Positions 51,447 to 60,659 of a stretch of DNA of 64,000 nt are shown here, in pieces (the stretch's first letter is position 1; every line of letters begins with the position of its first letter). The stretch spans positions 19,253,850 through 19,317,849 of the forward strand of contig CM077832.1 in assembly GCA_039720395.1 (NCBI GenBank), in the 5' to 3' direction. The stretch is from Liquidambar formosana. Lineage: Eukaryota; Streptophyta; Magnoliopsida; Saxifragales; Altingiaceae. The position numbers were made by a program, and so were the translations under genes. The notes under the pieces are model-generated. The model did no database searches. It had not been told where the DNA came from and saw only the letters and a list, made by a program, of their open reading frames with translations.

Positions 51447-51965
51447 TTTAAAATCTCCGTACATGGGGATGGCAATTTTAGCCCAACCCATCGAGGCCCG
51501 CACGGCCCTGGCCCTATAGGTGTGGTTTGTAGCTTAATTGAACGGGGATGGTGCAAATTTGGTATTTAATTTTAAAAACCAAAATGGTTTTGGGGTAGTA
51601 CTGGTTTGATCTTTCCCCGCCCCACTTAGCTAATATGATATAAATATCTTTTAGTCTATTATATTTATAATAGCCCTAACCTATAACCTATCTTTTAAAG
51701 TAATATATATTTTATGGTCAGCAAAGCATATACAAACAAATCATTAAAGTACATGACCACTTTTGGTTTGTTGAAAAAAAAAATAAAAAAAAAAATGAGG
51801 CACCCACTCCCCTAGCATACGGTTGATAATTGGTGCCATTAGCTATTGCATCAATAATTGTTGTCGCAATAGGAGATTGCATCAAATACTTTTGTTGCAA
51901 TAGGATATTGCATCAAGATCTATTGTTGCAATAGAATATTGTATCGGTTACTATTGTTGCAATCG
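50634..51965 (+). mobile_element. CACTA-like end with TTGCAATA palindrome array, copy A
   Basis: It starts ACTACAACAAAAACACTC and then has dozens of TATTGCATC / GTTGCAATA motifs in alternating orientation, roughly every 15-30 bp, to 51405, then again from 51843. The first ~130 bases (ATATAGTGGTAATATCCTGC, TTTTTGTCGTTGCAATA) recur in copy B. A hAT fragment and a 33-base T-tract are inserted at about 51408-51830. Confidence 0.55.
51463..51830. mobile_element. Truncated hAT copy inside array A
   Basis: GGGGATGGCAATTTTAGCCC and the block to about 51750 match the left part of the hAT element at 52515 (ATGGCAATTTAGGCCCAACC) and its post-MITE part (TCTTTTAAAGTAATA). No right terminus or TSD, so truncated. 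Confidence 0.5.
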
Positions 51966-52506
51966 TTACAAGAAAAACACTCTATTACCAGAAAAGTTAT
52001 TGCAATAACGAAGGATATAGTGGTAATATCCTGCGTATTGTAATGATAAAATTTTTGTCGTTGCAATAGACACTTAAAGTGGTCCACATTCTCTCACTTA
52101 ATGGAAGGTGAGTGGCGCCATGTGCTATTGCATCAATAACTGTTGGTGCAATAACATATTGCATCGAGTATGTTTGTTGCAATAACATATTGCATCGAAC
52201 AATTTCGTTGCAATAGAGTAGACTGTATCGCATCAATAATTAACGTTGCAATATAATATTGCATCGGGAATAGTTGTTGCAATAGGATATTGCATCAACA
52301 ACTATTGTTGCAATAGGGTCACATATATGGGTGATTCAATAGTCACTTAAAAGGGCCTACATACTCGCACCAGATGGAGGGTGACTCATGCTATGACCTA
52401 TTGCATCAAAAATTGTTGTTGCAATAAGGTATTGCATCGGTTACTTTTGTTGCAATAGCGTGTGCCAAGCGATTTGTTGAAATAGTGTTTTTTTTTTATT
52501 TAAAAA
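51966..52506 (+). mobile_element. CACTA-like end with TTGCAATA palindrome array, copy B
   Basis: GTTACAAGAAAAACACTCTA starts the second array, which follows copy A directly. The same motifs (GATATAGTGGTAATATCC, GCCATGTGCTATTGCATC) occur in the same order. It runs into the hAT element at 52515. Confidence 0.55.
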
Positions 52507-52514
52507 ATTCATAC

Positions 52515-52700
52515 CTATGGATGGCAATTTAGGCCCAACCCATCGGGGCCCACACGGCCCTGGCCCTATAGGTGCGATTTATAACTTAATTGAACGGGGA
52601 TAGTGCAAATTTGGTATTTAATTTTAAAAACTGAGATGATTTTGGGACAGTGATGGTATGATGTTTCCCCGCCCTGTATACCCACTCCACTTAGCTAATA

Positions 52701-52741
<41 letters not shown>

Positions 52742-53943
52742 AATTATCTTTTAGTCTATTATATATTTAATTATCTTTTAGGGTGTGTTTGGCTTGCGGG
52801 AATGGGCATAACATTCCTAGGAGTTAGATTCCCATTCTTAGGATACCCATACCCATTACCTTACCAGCGTTTGGATACACCAAATTTTATGTGGGAATCA
52901 AATTTTCATTCCCATTCCAGTGTTTGGTGAAACCAATTTAATATAGGAATGGAATCATATTTAATTTAATTTTCCAAAAAAACCCCCCTTCCTACAATAC
53001 TTAATTGATGTTGATTTAACTTCCAATTTTTATTGTTTTTTGATTCTAAAGCGCAATCAACTTCTAAAATAATAATTAAAAAAAAAAAGCCCAACTCATG
53101 CAATACCAATTTTCATTATTATTTATTTCTATTGTTATAATTATTTTTATAATATTATTTTCTATACTCTAAACTTGACGGGAAGAGGGGGAATCTAGCC
53201 ATTTCTTTATACAATAATAGGAATTTTATTGAAGAAAGCAAAGGTAAAGTGTCTTTTTGCCAACATTTATTTTTCTTATCAAAAAGGAAAAAAACTGAAC
53301 GTACTGAATGGATACTCCTTTCGTGGGAATGATCGTGGGTATTTGGGAAATTTTTCTATTTTGAAACCTATTCCTTGGGTATGGTAATTAGAAACCCACA
53401 TTTAATGTGGGTTTGAGATTCCCACAAACTTGGGTATTTCATTCCCACATAAACTCTATTCCCATATTTAATCCCCATGTCAATTAGTTAACCAAACATA
53501 GGAATCAACTGGAATGAGAATGGGATTCCCATTCCTACACGTCTATTCCCACGTACCAAACGCACCCTTAGTCTATTATATTTACAATATCCCTAATCTA
53601 TAATCTATCTTTTAAAGTAATATTTTCTAGTCAACAAAACATGTACAAACAAATCACTAAAATACATAATCACTTTTGATTTGCTGAAATAAAAAATAAA
53701 AAAAAAAACCCTCTATTGCCATCCTTGAAGGAAGGAGCTTGCCAGTTAGGACCACAATGAAATTCATTGACGGGGGGCAGTGTAGTTCGGGGGGGGGGGG
53801 ATTTAAAGTGTTTATTGGGGCGGGACGGTTAAAAGAAGCAATATCCCGAATGGTTTTGGGGCAGGGACGGGATAAAAATTCACATATCAATTCGAGGACA
53901 GGGCATTAAAAAACTGATCCTGCTCTACCCCGTTGCCATCCCT
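52515..53943. mobile_element. hAT-like element with exact 8-bp TSD
   Basis: CTATGGATGGCAATTTAG at the left; CCCGTTGCCATCCCT at the right (inverse AGGGATGGCAACGGG). ATTCATAC flanks both sides exactly (52507-52514, 53944-53951). No transposase seen, so non-autonomous. A second MITE (52781-53567) sits within it. Confidence 0.8.
52781..53567. mobile_element. PIF/Harbinger-like MITE nested in the hAT element
   Basis: GGGTGTGTTTGGCTTGCGGG at the left, CCAAACGCACCC at the right, TTA on both sides (52778-52780, 53568-53570). The related copy at 51650 lacks this insert (TTTTAGTCTATTATATTT...), giving an empty site for comparison. 787 bp. Confidence 0.75.
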
Positions 53944-54101
53944 ATTCATACATTAGGAGGGGTGAGGGGTACCTTGTGCATTAGTGGAATATGAGGTACA
54001 TTGGACCAATGCAAAGGGTACAACCCCAATGTATAGTGCTGATATAACTCATATCAACACGTACTAATGGGAACATAACCGTATATATATATATATATAT
54101 A
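53944..54101. other. Repeat related to 54470-54640
   Basis: ACCTTGTGCATTAGTGGAAT...GTACAACCCCAATGTATAGT...ATATCAACACGTACTAATGGG matches 54520-54625 in order. It ends in a (TA)n tract next to the Helitron. Confidence 0.5.
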
Positions 54102-54365
54102 CTAGTAATCGAGCACACGCGATGCGTGTGCAACACATCTTTTCAAATTTCCACTCCATTAGTGAAACTGCTATGTTAGTTTTCAAGTTTTTAAACCGCA
54201 TGTGCGTGTATGGGAGAGAATTAAGGGGAAACATGTGGTGGTAGGTTTTTCAAAGTTGGTAAAATTATTAAATCATCTCTTAGCTTTATTAACTTATAAG
54301 GGTATTTTAGTACTTTCAGGTGCAGTTTAATCACAAAGGGAATTAGCTTTATATAATAGTATAGA
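54102..54365 (-). mobile_element. Non-autonomous Helitron (copy 3)
   Basis: Minus strand TCTATACTATTATATAAAGC to GCACACGCATCGCGTGTGC...GATTACTAG, flanked by A and T. The hairpin GCACACGCATCGCGTGTGC is nearly perfect. Interior related to copies at 4101 and 14684 but shorter. Confidence 0.7.
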
Positions 54366-54379
54366 AGATATATATATAT

Positions 54380-54419
54380 ATTTTATTTTTTCTATCCTAC
54401 ATTGGGCGGGGTGAGGGGT

Positions 54420-54462
<43 letters not shown>

Positions 54463-54836
54463 ATGATGATCAGGTAAGCACGTGTTGATATAACTTATAT
54501 CAAAACCTGCATTGGGAGTTGTTGTACCTTGTGCATTAGTGGGATGTGAGGTGTATTGAATCAATGCAAGGGGTACAACCTCCAATGCATAGTGCTGATG
54601 TAACTTATATCAGCACGTGCTGATGGGATCACCTCTGTATATATATATATATATAGATATATTTTAAAATTTTTTTTTCTATCCTACATTGGGTGGGGTG
54701 AGGGGTATATATATATATATATATATATATTTTAAAATTTTTTTTCTATGCTACATTAGGCGGGGTGAGGGGTATATATATATAATATATTTTATTTTTT
54801 ATTTTTTCTATCCTACATTGGGCGGGGTGAGGGGAT
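54380..54836. repeat. TATCCTACATTGGGCGGGGTGAGG repeats with (TA)n
   Basis: TCTATCCTACATTGGG followed by GGGGTGAGGGG occurs four times (near 54391, 54679, 54745, 54808), separated by (TA)n and TTTTATTTTT tracts. A fold-back CAGCACGTGCTGATATAA/ CACGTGTTGATATAAC pair lies between the first and second copies. Confidence 0.65.
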
Positions 54837-55308
54837 ATACTCCTTTTCCCCTTAGCGCCAAATGTTCCCGCATTAGTAAGCACCAAAAAATCAAAATAGG
54901 CAAAAAAAATCCAAACACACACATTCTCACTCTCTGTTTGACTCGTCTCTCTCTCTCTCTCACTCTCACTCTCACACCAAGCCCTAAATCAGGTTTCGTC
55001 TCTCTCTCGAATTCTTTTCTCTCTCTCTCAATCTCACACCGAAGCTAGATCCAATTCAGGGGATATGAATATAAACACCCAAACCCTCTAGCTCCCTCTT
55101 TTTGTGACTCGATCTCCTTGCCTACTTCCATTCTCTTATTCCCTCCAACTTCTCAGACGAGCAAGAGCCTAGAGCGAAACTCACCAAGTCACGCACCTTC
55201 CGACCGCTGCTACAGTTTCGAGAGAAACTCACCCTCGTCCGGCGAATTATCCCGACGCTAGGGTTTCGACCCCTTTTGCTACGCGTACCCTCCACGTTTC
55301 TAAATAGG
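54837..55308 (+). promoter_or_regulatory. Promoter / 5' leader-like CT-rich region with splice donor
   Basis: A CT-rich stretch (54940-55050) followed by about 250 bp of balanced composition ends in CTAAATAG|GTATTT, a plausible donor at 55309. This looks like the 5' end of a plant gene, but I find no coding exon matching it downstream, so the gene may be broken or lost. Weak. Confidence 0.3.
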
Positions 55309-55659
55309 TATTTCTCAATTTTTGGAGGGGTTTATGTGTTATGCATTTTTCACGTTTAGGTTTATTGAGTCATTGTTGTTATTAAAGAAAATTTGTATGT
55401 TTTGATACTGGGGGTTTTGTTTTCGGTTTTGGGTACTGATGGGTTGGGTTTTTTTATTTTTTATATTTGCTGTTTTGTTCTCTAAATTTCTTCTTTGGGC
55501 TACATTTAGTTGCTAAGAAAACATGAGAGAAGAAAAGAAATAAAAAATTTATTCCTCTGTTATATCCTGTTTCATTGCTGAGAAAACATTGGAAAATATA
55601 TAAAATTTGAACTTTGTTGCCAATTTTTTCCCTTGGACTGTGTGGTTGCTTAGATTACG
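55309..55659. other. Gene-free stretch
   Basis: T-rich, intron-like; no coding match. Confidence 0.35.
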
Positions 55660-55968
55660 GGGAAGGCCGGTGATTGGACCAACAAATCTCTTCCCGTATA
55701 AATATGACAAGGGCATGTAAAGTGTGCAAGCAAGACACAAAATTTTGCCTGCATTGCATACGATAAAGTAGTAGGCTGGAATTAGACGTGAGTACATAGC
55801 TAACTTCATGGATATATAAGATGTGCAGAGTTACAATGATTGGAAGAAAAGAAAGTATGCTTTTCAACATAAGACACATTTTGAGAAAACCTGGATTAAT
55901 GGGAGACATTTTTGGAAGCAACCAAAACTCTGGGGGCACTGGGTTGCAGCCTGCCCACTCATACACTC
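55660..55968 (-). pseudogene. Oxidosqualene cyclase (triterpene synthase) fragment, two exons
   Basis: Minus strand: exon 55968-55891 reads [18 protein letters not shown], ends CCAG|GTTTTC; after a 142-bp intron, exon 55748 to about 55662 reads [20 protein letters not shown] and RFVGPITG. These are the conserved (G)VYEW.GCNP.PPE.W and [14 protein letters not shown] motifs of cycloartenol/beta-amyrin synthases, which cyclise 2,3-oxidosqualene on ER membranes. The splice phase restores PG-K across the intron, as in the family, so the fragment comes from genomic DNA. Catalytic DCTAE motif and the rest (over 90%) are missing, and reading stops matching after VGPIT. A non-functional remnant. Confidence 0.8.
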
Positions 55969-58104
55969 CTAATAACTACAACAGAAGAAAAATATGAGCT
56001 TAAAAATACTAAAAATGAAAATTTTGTGGGTCAGTATTTATATTTCTAATTATTTAAGCCAGTATAGACATTAGCAAAAAAGATTTTTTCTATATTTTGG
56101 AAAATTCGTAGAACACTAGTTAGAATCAAAATAAATGTCTTTAGAGTTCAAATGACTTATGATTGAACTGCTTCTCAATTTTTATGAGTTAATGCATAAA
56201 TGTCGATCAAGACAAGGCCTAAAAAGAAAATAAAAATTAGTGTTTCTTTCCCAATTTTCTTTCATTTATTTTGATATCAGGCTTTATGTTTTAAATTAAT
56301 CTATAAAACTTCAAAATTTCCTAATTTTTGACCATTGGTATGTTATTGTTGTGTTGCACGTCAGGTTGGATGTGTATATATATGATTATCTTGTGAACGG
56401 CCTTTTTCCCTTCTTTATTGAAACTTGGTTATTTTTGCAGGGCACATAATGACGTTTTTCTATTTCTTTATTGTCCATTTTAGTACATGGTCTAGATTTT
56501 CTCCATTATTAAATAGGTTTAGTAATTTTTCTGTTTAATGAAAACTGAATGTATGAAAAGTAAGTTTTGTAAAGGAGGAGTAGATTTGAACCTTGGGAGA
56601 GTTGTTAAAATTGATTGTTAAGGGATATGTAAGAGCGATTGTGTAGCTTTTTTAGGTTCTAATGTTAAGAAGAGATATATTTTGTTCCTTCAAAATTTTT
56701 GACTTTTTCCTTGTGCTACTCAGAGCAAGGTAATTTAGGAGTAACTTGAGAATTATAATCTCGCCTACATGGATCCTAAGGCTAGGTCTTATGGTCCACA
56801 CTCAATGCCACATGGGCAAATCTCTAAATTGATCCTTTTTTCTGTGGACATTGGGAGTGTTTCTACTGATCTCTACCAGTTACAAACCATAATGTATAAC
56901 TAGTTGCCCCCTCCCCTTCCTCCTAAGTTCTAATGTGAATGTTCATTTCTGTTGTAGTTAAAGGAATAAGTTCAGAACTTCTTGCATTTCTTTATCAATT
57001 TGCTTTCAAGAAATTTTTCTGCAGTTTGGAAGATCTACTTGAATTGACTAAATTAACTTGAGCCAAGTTTCAGGCAATGAATACTTTGGTTGGCAAGTTG
57101 ATTTTTTGTTACTGTAATGATCAGTTGGGTTTTGGATCCTAGCTGAACATGCCCTAAACTTAGGTTGGGTTGGTTATTGGTCAAAATTACGCTTTTTTCT
57201 GAGAGATCATCTGGTTGTCTCTCAATGTATTACATTGTTGTTGTTTGTATGGCTTGCTTGCTTCCATTACTTTCACTTGATTCACTTTACATTTTCTTAC
57301 TGTTTGTAAAGATTTTAAGGAATTATTATACTAGGATTATGATGCTAAATTTGTGCAAAACATTTAATATTTTCATTGAAAATTCCCAGTTTTCTAGATC
57401 AAATCACTTGTTGGTATAGTGATAAGTTTTCACAAGTGTAGAACACAATTTATAATTTTTAGGATAGTTAGTTTTATTTATTTTTTATTTTTTAAAGACT
57501 TAAGGGTTATTTTTTGTCTTTTTATTTTTATTTAATTGGTTGCATATGTTTCCTTGGCTTAAGCTTGTTGATAAAAAATATTAGGATAGGCTTATGCTTA
57601 AAGTCTAGCTCATCACATCTATGATGGCCCAGTTTTGGTTTTGCTTAATTGAATGTGGTTGGGAGTAACTCAAGTGCAGAGCCTATGAACTATAGGTAAA
57701 TAGCACCAAGGAAAATCTAAGAACAAAATAAAAAAAGGTATGTAAGTTGATGGGAAATACAATTAAGCCAAGCTTATTCTATACCCACTATGTAATGATG
57801 TAGGCTAATTATGTTGAATGAACTTTCCTTGAGGATGACTTTGAAGGAAAGTTATTGATGTTAATAAAAATGCTAAATTCTTGAGTGAGACAATTGGTAA
57901 TTGAGATAGTTATCTATAACAAGCTAAGAACTACTAACGAACTTGTAGAAATATGAGCAATAATGTGATTATCTTTAAATTTAGGGCATGCTTGATGACC
58001 ATAATAAGTGCTGAAAACTGAGCACTCCCAATGGTTCCTCCAATCAATATGTTTTATAATGCATGGAAAATACTTAAAAAGGGTCTAAAGTATCGTTCAA
58101 GGGC
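55969..58104. other. Long gene-free stretch
   Basis: AT-rich; no exon, repeat or RNA gene was recognised. Short ORFs (for example 57165-57419) carry no known motif. It might contain remnants of cyclase or gene introns. Confidence 0.35.
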
Positions 58105-58224
58105 CTGACTTAAAGACTTGCCTATTAGCCTTTGTAATATTATTTATAAAGTCATCACTAGTGTTATTTTGCATAGAATTAGACCTTATCTTACTAAACT
58201 CATCTCTCTTTTTCAATATGCATT
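58105..58224 (+). pseudogene. LINE reverse transcriptase fragment
   Basis: Plus strand LKDLPISLCNIIYKVITSVI and LHRIRPYLTKLISLFQYAF match the RPISLCNVIYK...LANRLKPIL...SPFQSAF motif of plant L1-type RT. It stops in QYAF exactly where the CACTA-like terminus begins (58225). Confidence 0.7.
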
Positions 58225-58600
58225 CACTACAACAAAATAGGTTTTTTACGACTTGAAATTAACGACTTGCATGTTTGCAAGTCGTTAATATAGGTCATTT
58301 ACGACTTGCTTCTTAAGCATGTCGTTAAAAGACCTTACATGGATAGAATTTACGGCCTATAAAGAGAGTATGTCGTTAATAGAACTTATTACGACGTGTT
58401 TTATGCGTCGTAAATGATATACCGAAAAATGCCTATTTACGACGTGCAAAACACGTCGTTAAAAGAAGACCAAGAATTTCACTTATCTTTTGCGACGTGT
58501 TTTGTACGTCGTGAATGATGCTCCGAGATTAGCATTTTTACGGCACATTGTACATGCCATTAAAAACATAGCGTTTTCACGAAAATTTTGCTGGGTCATT
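58225..58600 (+). mobile_element. CACTA-like terminus 2 with ACGACGTG subterminal repeats
   Basis: CACTACAACAAAATAGG is followed by alternating inverted motifs: ACGACTTGC / GCAAGTCGT, ACGACGTGTTTTATGCGTCG, ACGACGTGCAAAACACGTCG. It is related to the terminus at 43046 (same first 16 bases, ACGACGTGCAAAACA). The partner end was not found within the window. Confidence 0.65.
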
Positions 58601-58898
58601 TTGCCTTTCTCACTGTACGAAATGTTTCATTTTTTTTTTCTTTTTTTGGTTGCTTTACCTTCTATTTCACACAAACACACTCTTCTTCTAACATCTGATT
58701 TTCTGAACCCTTTAGGGGCCATAGCAAACGTCTAATTCTCAATCACTCAAGGGTATCTCATTCTCAAACGACGGTGCTTGGGTTCTCTCACTTCTCTTCC
58801 TCGATGGTCTAGGTCTGAAATTTCCTACGGTGAGGACTTCGGCCACATCATCAGCCATCAACTCGACCCACACTCTGGCGAACCAGTATCCAAAACCG
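58601..58898 (+). promoter_or_regulatory. Leader-like exon with donor, after CACTA-like terminus
   Basis: TCTCAC/CTTCTCTTCC-rich sequence followed by ...CCAAAACCG|GTGAGTC at 58899, a strong donor. It could be the first exon of a transcript of the CACTA-like element or of a captured sequence. No start codon with a recognisable protein. Confidence 0.3.
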
Positions 58899-59723
58899 GT
58901 GAGTCTTTTTCCCTTTTTCCTCTTCTAGGTTTTGTTATAGGTTGACTGAGTTGGGGTTTTAACGATTTTTGTTTGTGGGGTTAGAGAAGCAAAGGGTAAA
59001 GTTGCTGTTTGCGACTTGTTCAGCTGGAGAAGGAATACCAGGAAATAGGTTAGAAACAAGAAGCTAAAAGTTGATTATTATATATGAGACTGAGAAGACT
59101 AAAAATAGACTTGGAAATAGTCAAATTTTGAATAATCAGCTAGTTGGTGATGTTGCTATGAATTGGCATTTGAAAGCTACCTCTTTTGTCATGCGGTGGT
59201 GCCCTATAATTAGAAAACCAACACACATTGCACTTGTGAAACTGGCTTTGTAGTAAATTAAACAAAAACTGCTCTTTTGGACCACATGGAATTCTGAACA
59301 GTAAAGCTGTCAGCCTGTAGCTAGATTTTTGTTTTTGTTTTGTTTTTTTGTTTTGTTCATGAATGACATAGTCCACCATCAATTCACCTCATTTAATTTT
59401 ATTTTATATAGTTACCTGGCCTTGTTTGATTTGGCTTTTCAACTTTTCTTAACACTAGGAGAGAGGCACGTGCTTAGCATGTGGATGAAATTGAAAAATA
59501 ACAATATTACTATTTAATTGAAGTTTCAGATTTAAATTTAACTAGAAGGACAATGCATGGGTGAAGCCATGTTCAATCACTATCATCAGATGGACTAAGC
59601 TTGTTCAACCATCAATCAAGCCTAATAATACCAATGATGATAATAAAATTGGGCTACTGAATTACCAAGCCGGATTGGGTTTGGACTTCAATCTTTGATT
59701 ACTAACTAGTTTAATTTGTACAG
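58899..59723. other. Gene-free stretch before the MATE remnant
   Basis: No MATE exon 1 could be found; the short plus-strand frame at 59071-59253 shows no recognisable domain. Confidence 0.4.
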
Positions 59724-60659
59724 CTAGGAATGGCTAGTGGACTGGAAACTCTATGTGGACAAGCTTATGGAGCAAAACAATAACGAAAGCTTGGAATTCA
59801 AATTCACACTGCTATCTTCTCTCTTATCTTAGTTTGCCTCCTTCTGTCACTCATATGGATTTATATGGCAAAACTACTAGTTTTCATAGGCCAAGACCCT
59901 TTAATTTCTCTTGAAGCTGGTAAATTCACAATGTGTCTTGTTCCTGCACTCTTCGCTTACACGGTTCTTCAACCACTTGTTCGGTACTTTCAAACACAAA
60001 GTTTGATTATTTCTATGCTCATAAGCTCTTGTGCTATGCTGTGCTTCCATATACCACTCTGTTGGGTTTTAGTATTCAAGTCTGGACTATATAACCTTGG
60101 AGCGGCATTGGCAATTAGTATTTCAAATTGGTTGAACGTGATTTTCCTTGCATTATACATTACGTGCTCTTCTGCCTGTGCAAAAACCCGTGTCCCCATT
60201 TCTATGGAGCTGTTCCAAGGAATTGGAGAGTTCTTTCACTTTGCTGTCCCTTCTGCTGTAATGATTTGGTAATTATTCCTCCCTTTTGGCTTTTCAAATT
60301 TAAATGTTTTTTGGGTATTCTTTTTTTAAGACTTTTTTTTTTGTGGATGGGTTTTTCATGTTGATGATTGTAGCCTTGAATGGTGGTCATTTGAGCTGCT
60401 TATCTTGCTATCCGGTCTTCTACCACATCCACAACTCGTTCTCTACCACATCCACAACTCGAAACTTCTGTTCTATCAATATGGTATGTTTTGTATTTGG
60501 GAATTTAATCGTGAACTTCATTTGAATAAACAGGATTTGGTTTTTAGAAAGAATATAATCAATCTAATAATATATAGTTGTCTTGTTGATCTTTCTGGAC
60601 AGTCTCAAAACCATCACAACAGTGTATATGATTCCATATGGACTTGGTGCTGCTGTAAG
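59724..60659 (+). pseudogene. MATE (DETOXIFICATION) transporter pseudogene, internal exons only
   Basis: Exons by splice signals: 59724-60268, 60374-60483 and 60603-60659. They encode GMASGLETLCGQAYGAKQ, a stop (TAA at 59781-59783 where a Tyr is usual), RKLGIQIHTAIFSLILVC, several membrane segments, VPSAVMIC|LEWWSFELLILLSGLLP and LKTITTVYMIPYGLGAAV. MATE proteins export metabolites or drugs across plasma or vacuolar membranes in exchange for protons. Breaks: the nonsense codon; a 23-bp tandem duplication in exon 3 (CTACCACATCCACAACTCG at 60420 and 60443) that shifts the frame before ETSVLS; no N-terminal exon; no exons after GLGAAV. Introns are retained, so not retro-derived. It follows a CACTA-like terminus by 1.5 kb. 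Confidence 0.85.

Noticed and set aside
53790..53803. G homopolymer of about 10-14 bases considered as a G-quadruplex
   Set aside because: Single G-run inside the hAT element; no four-run arrangement.
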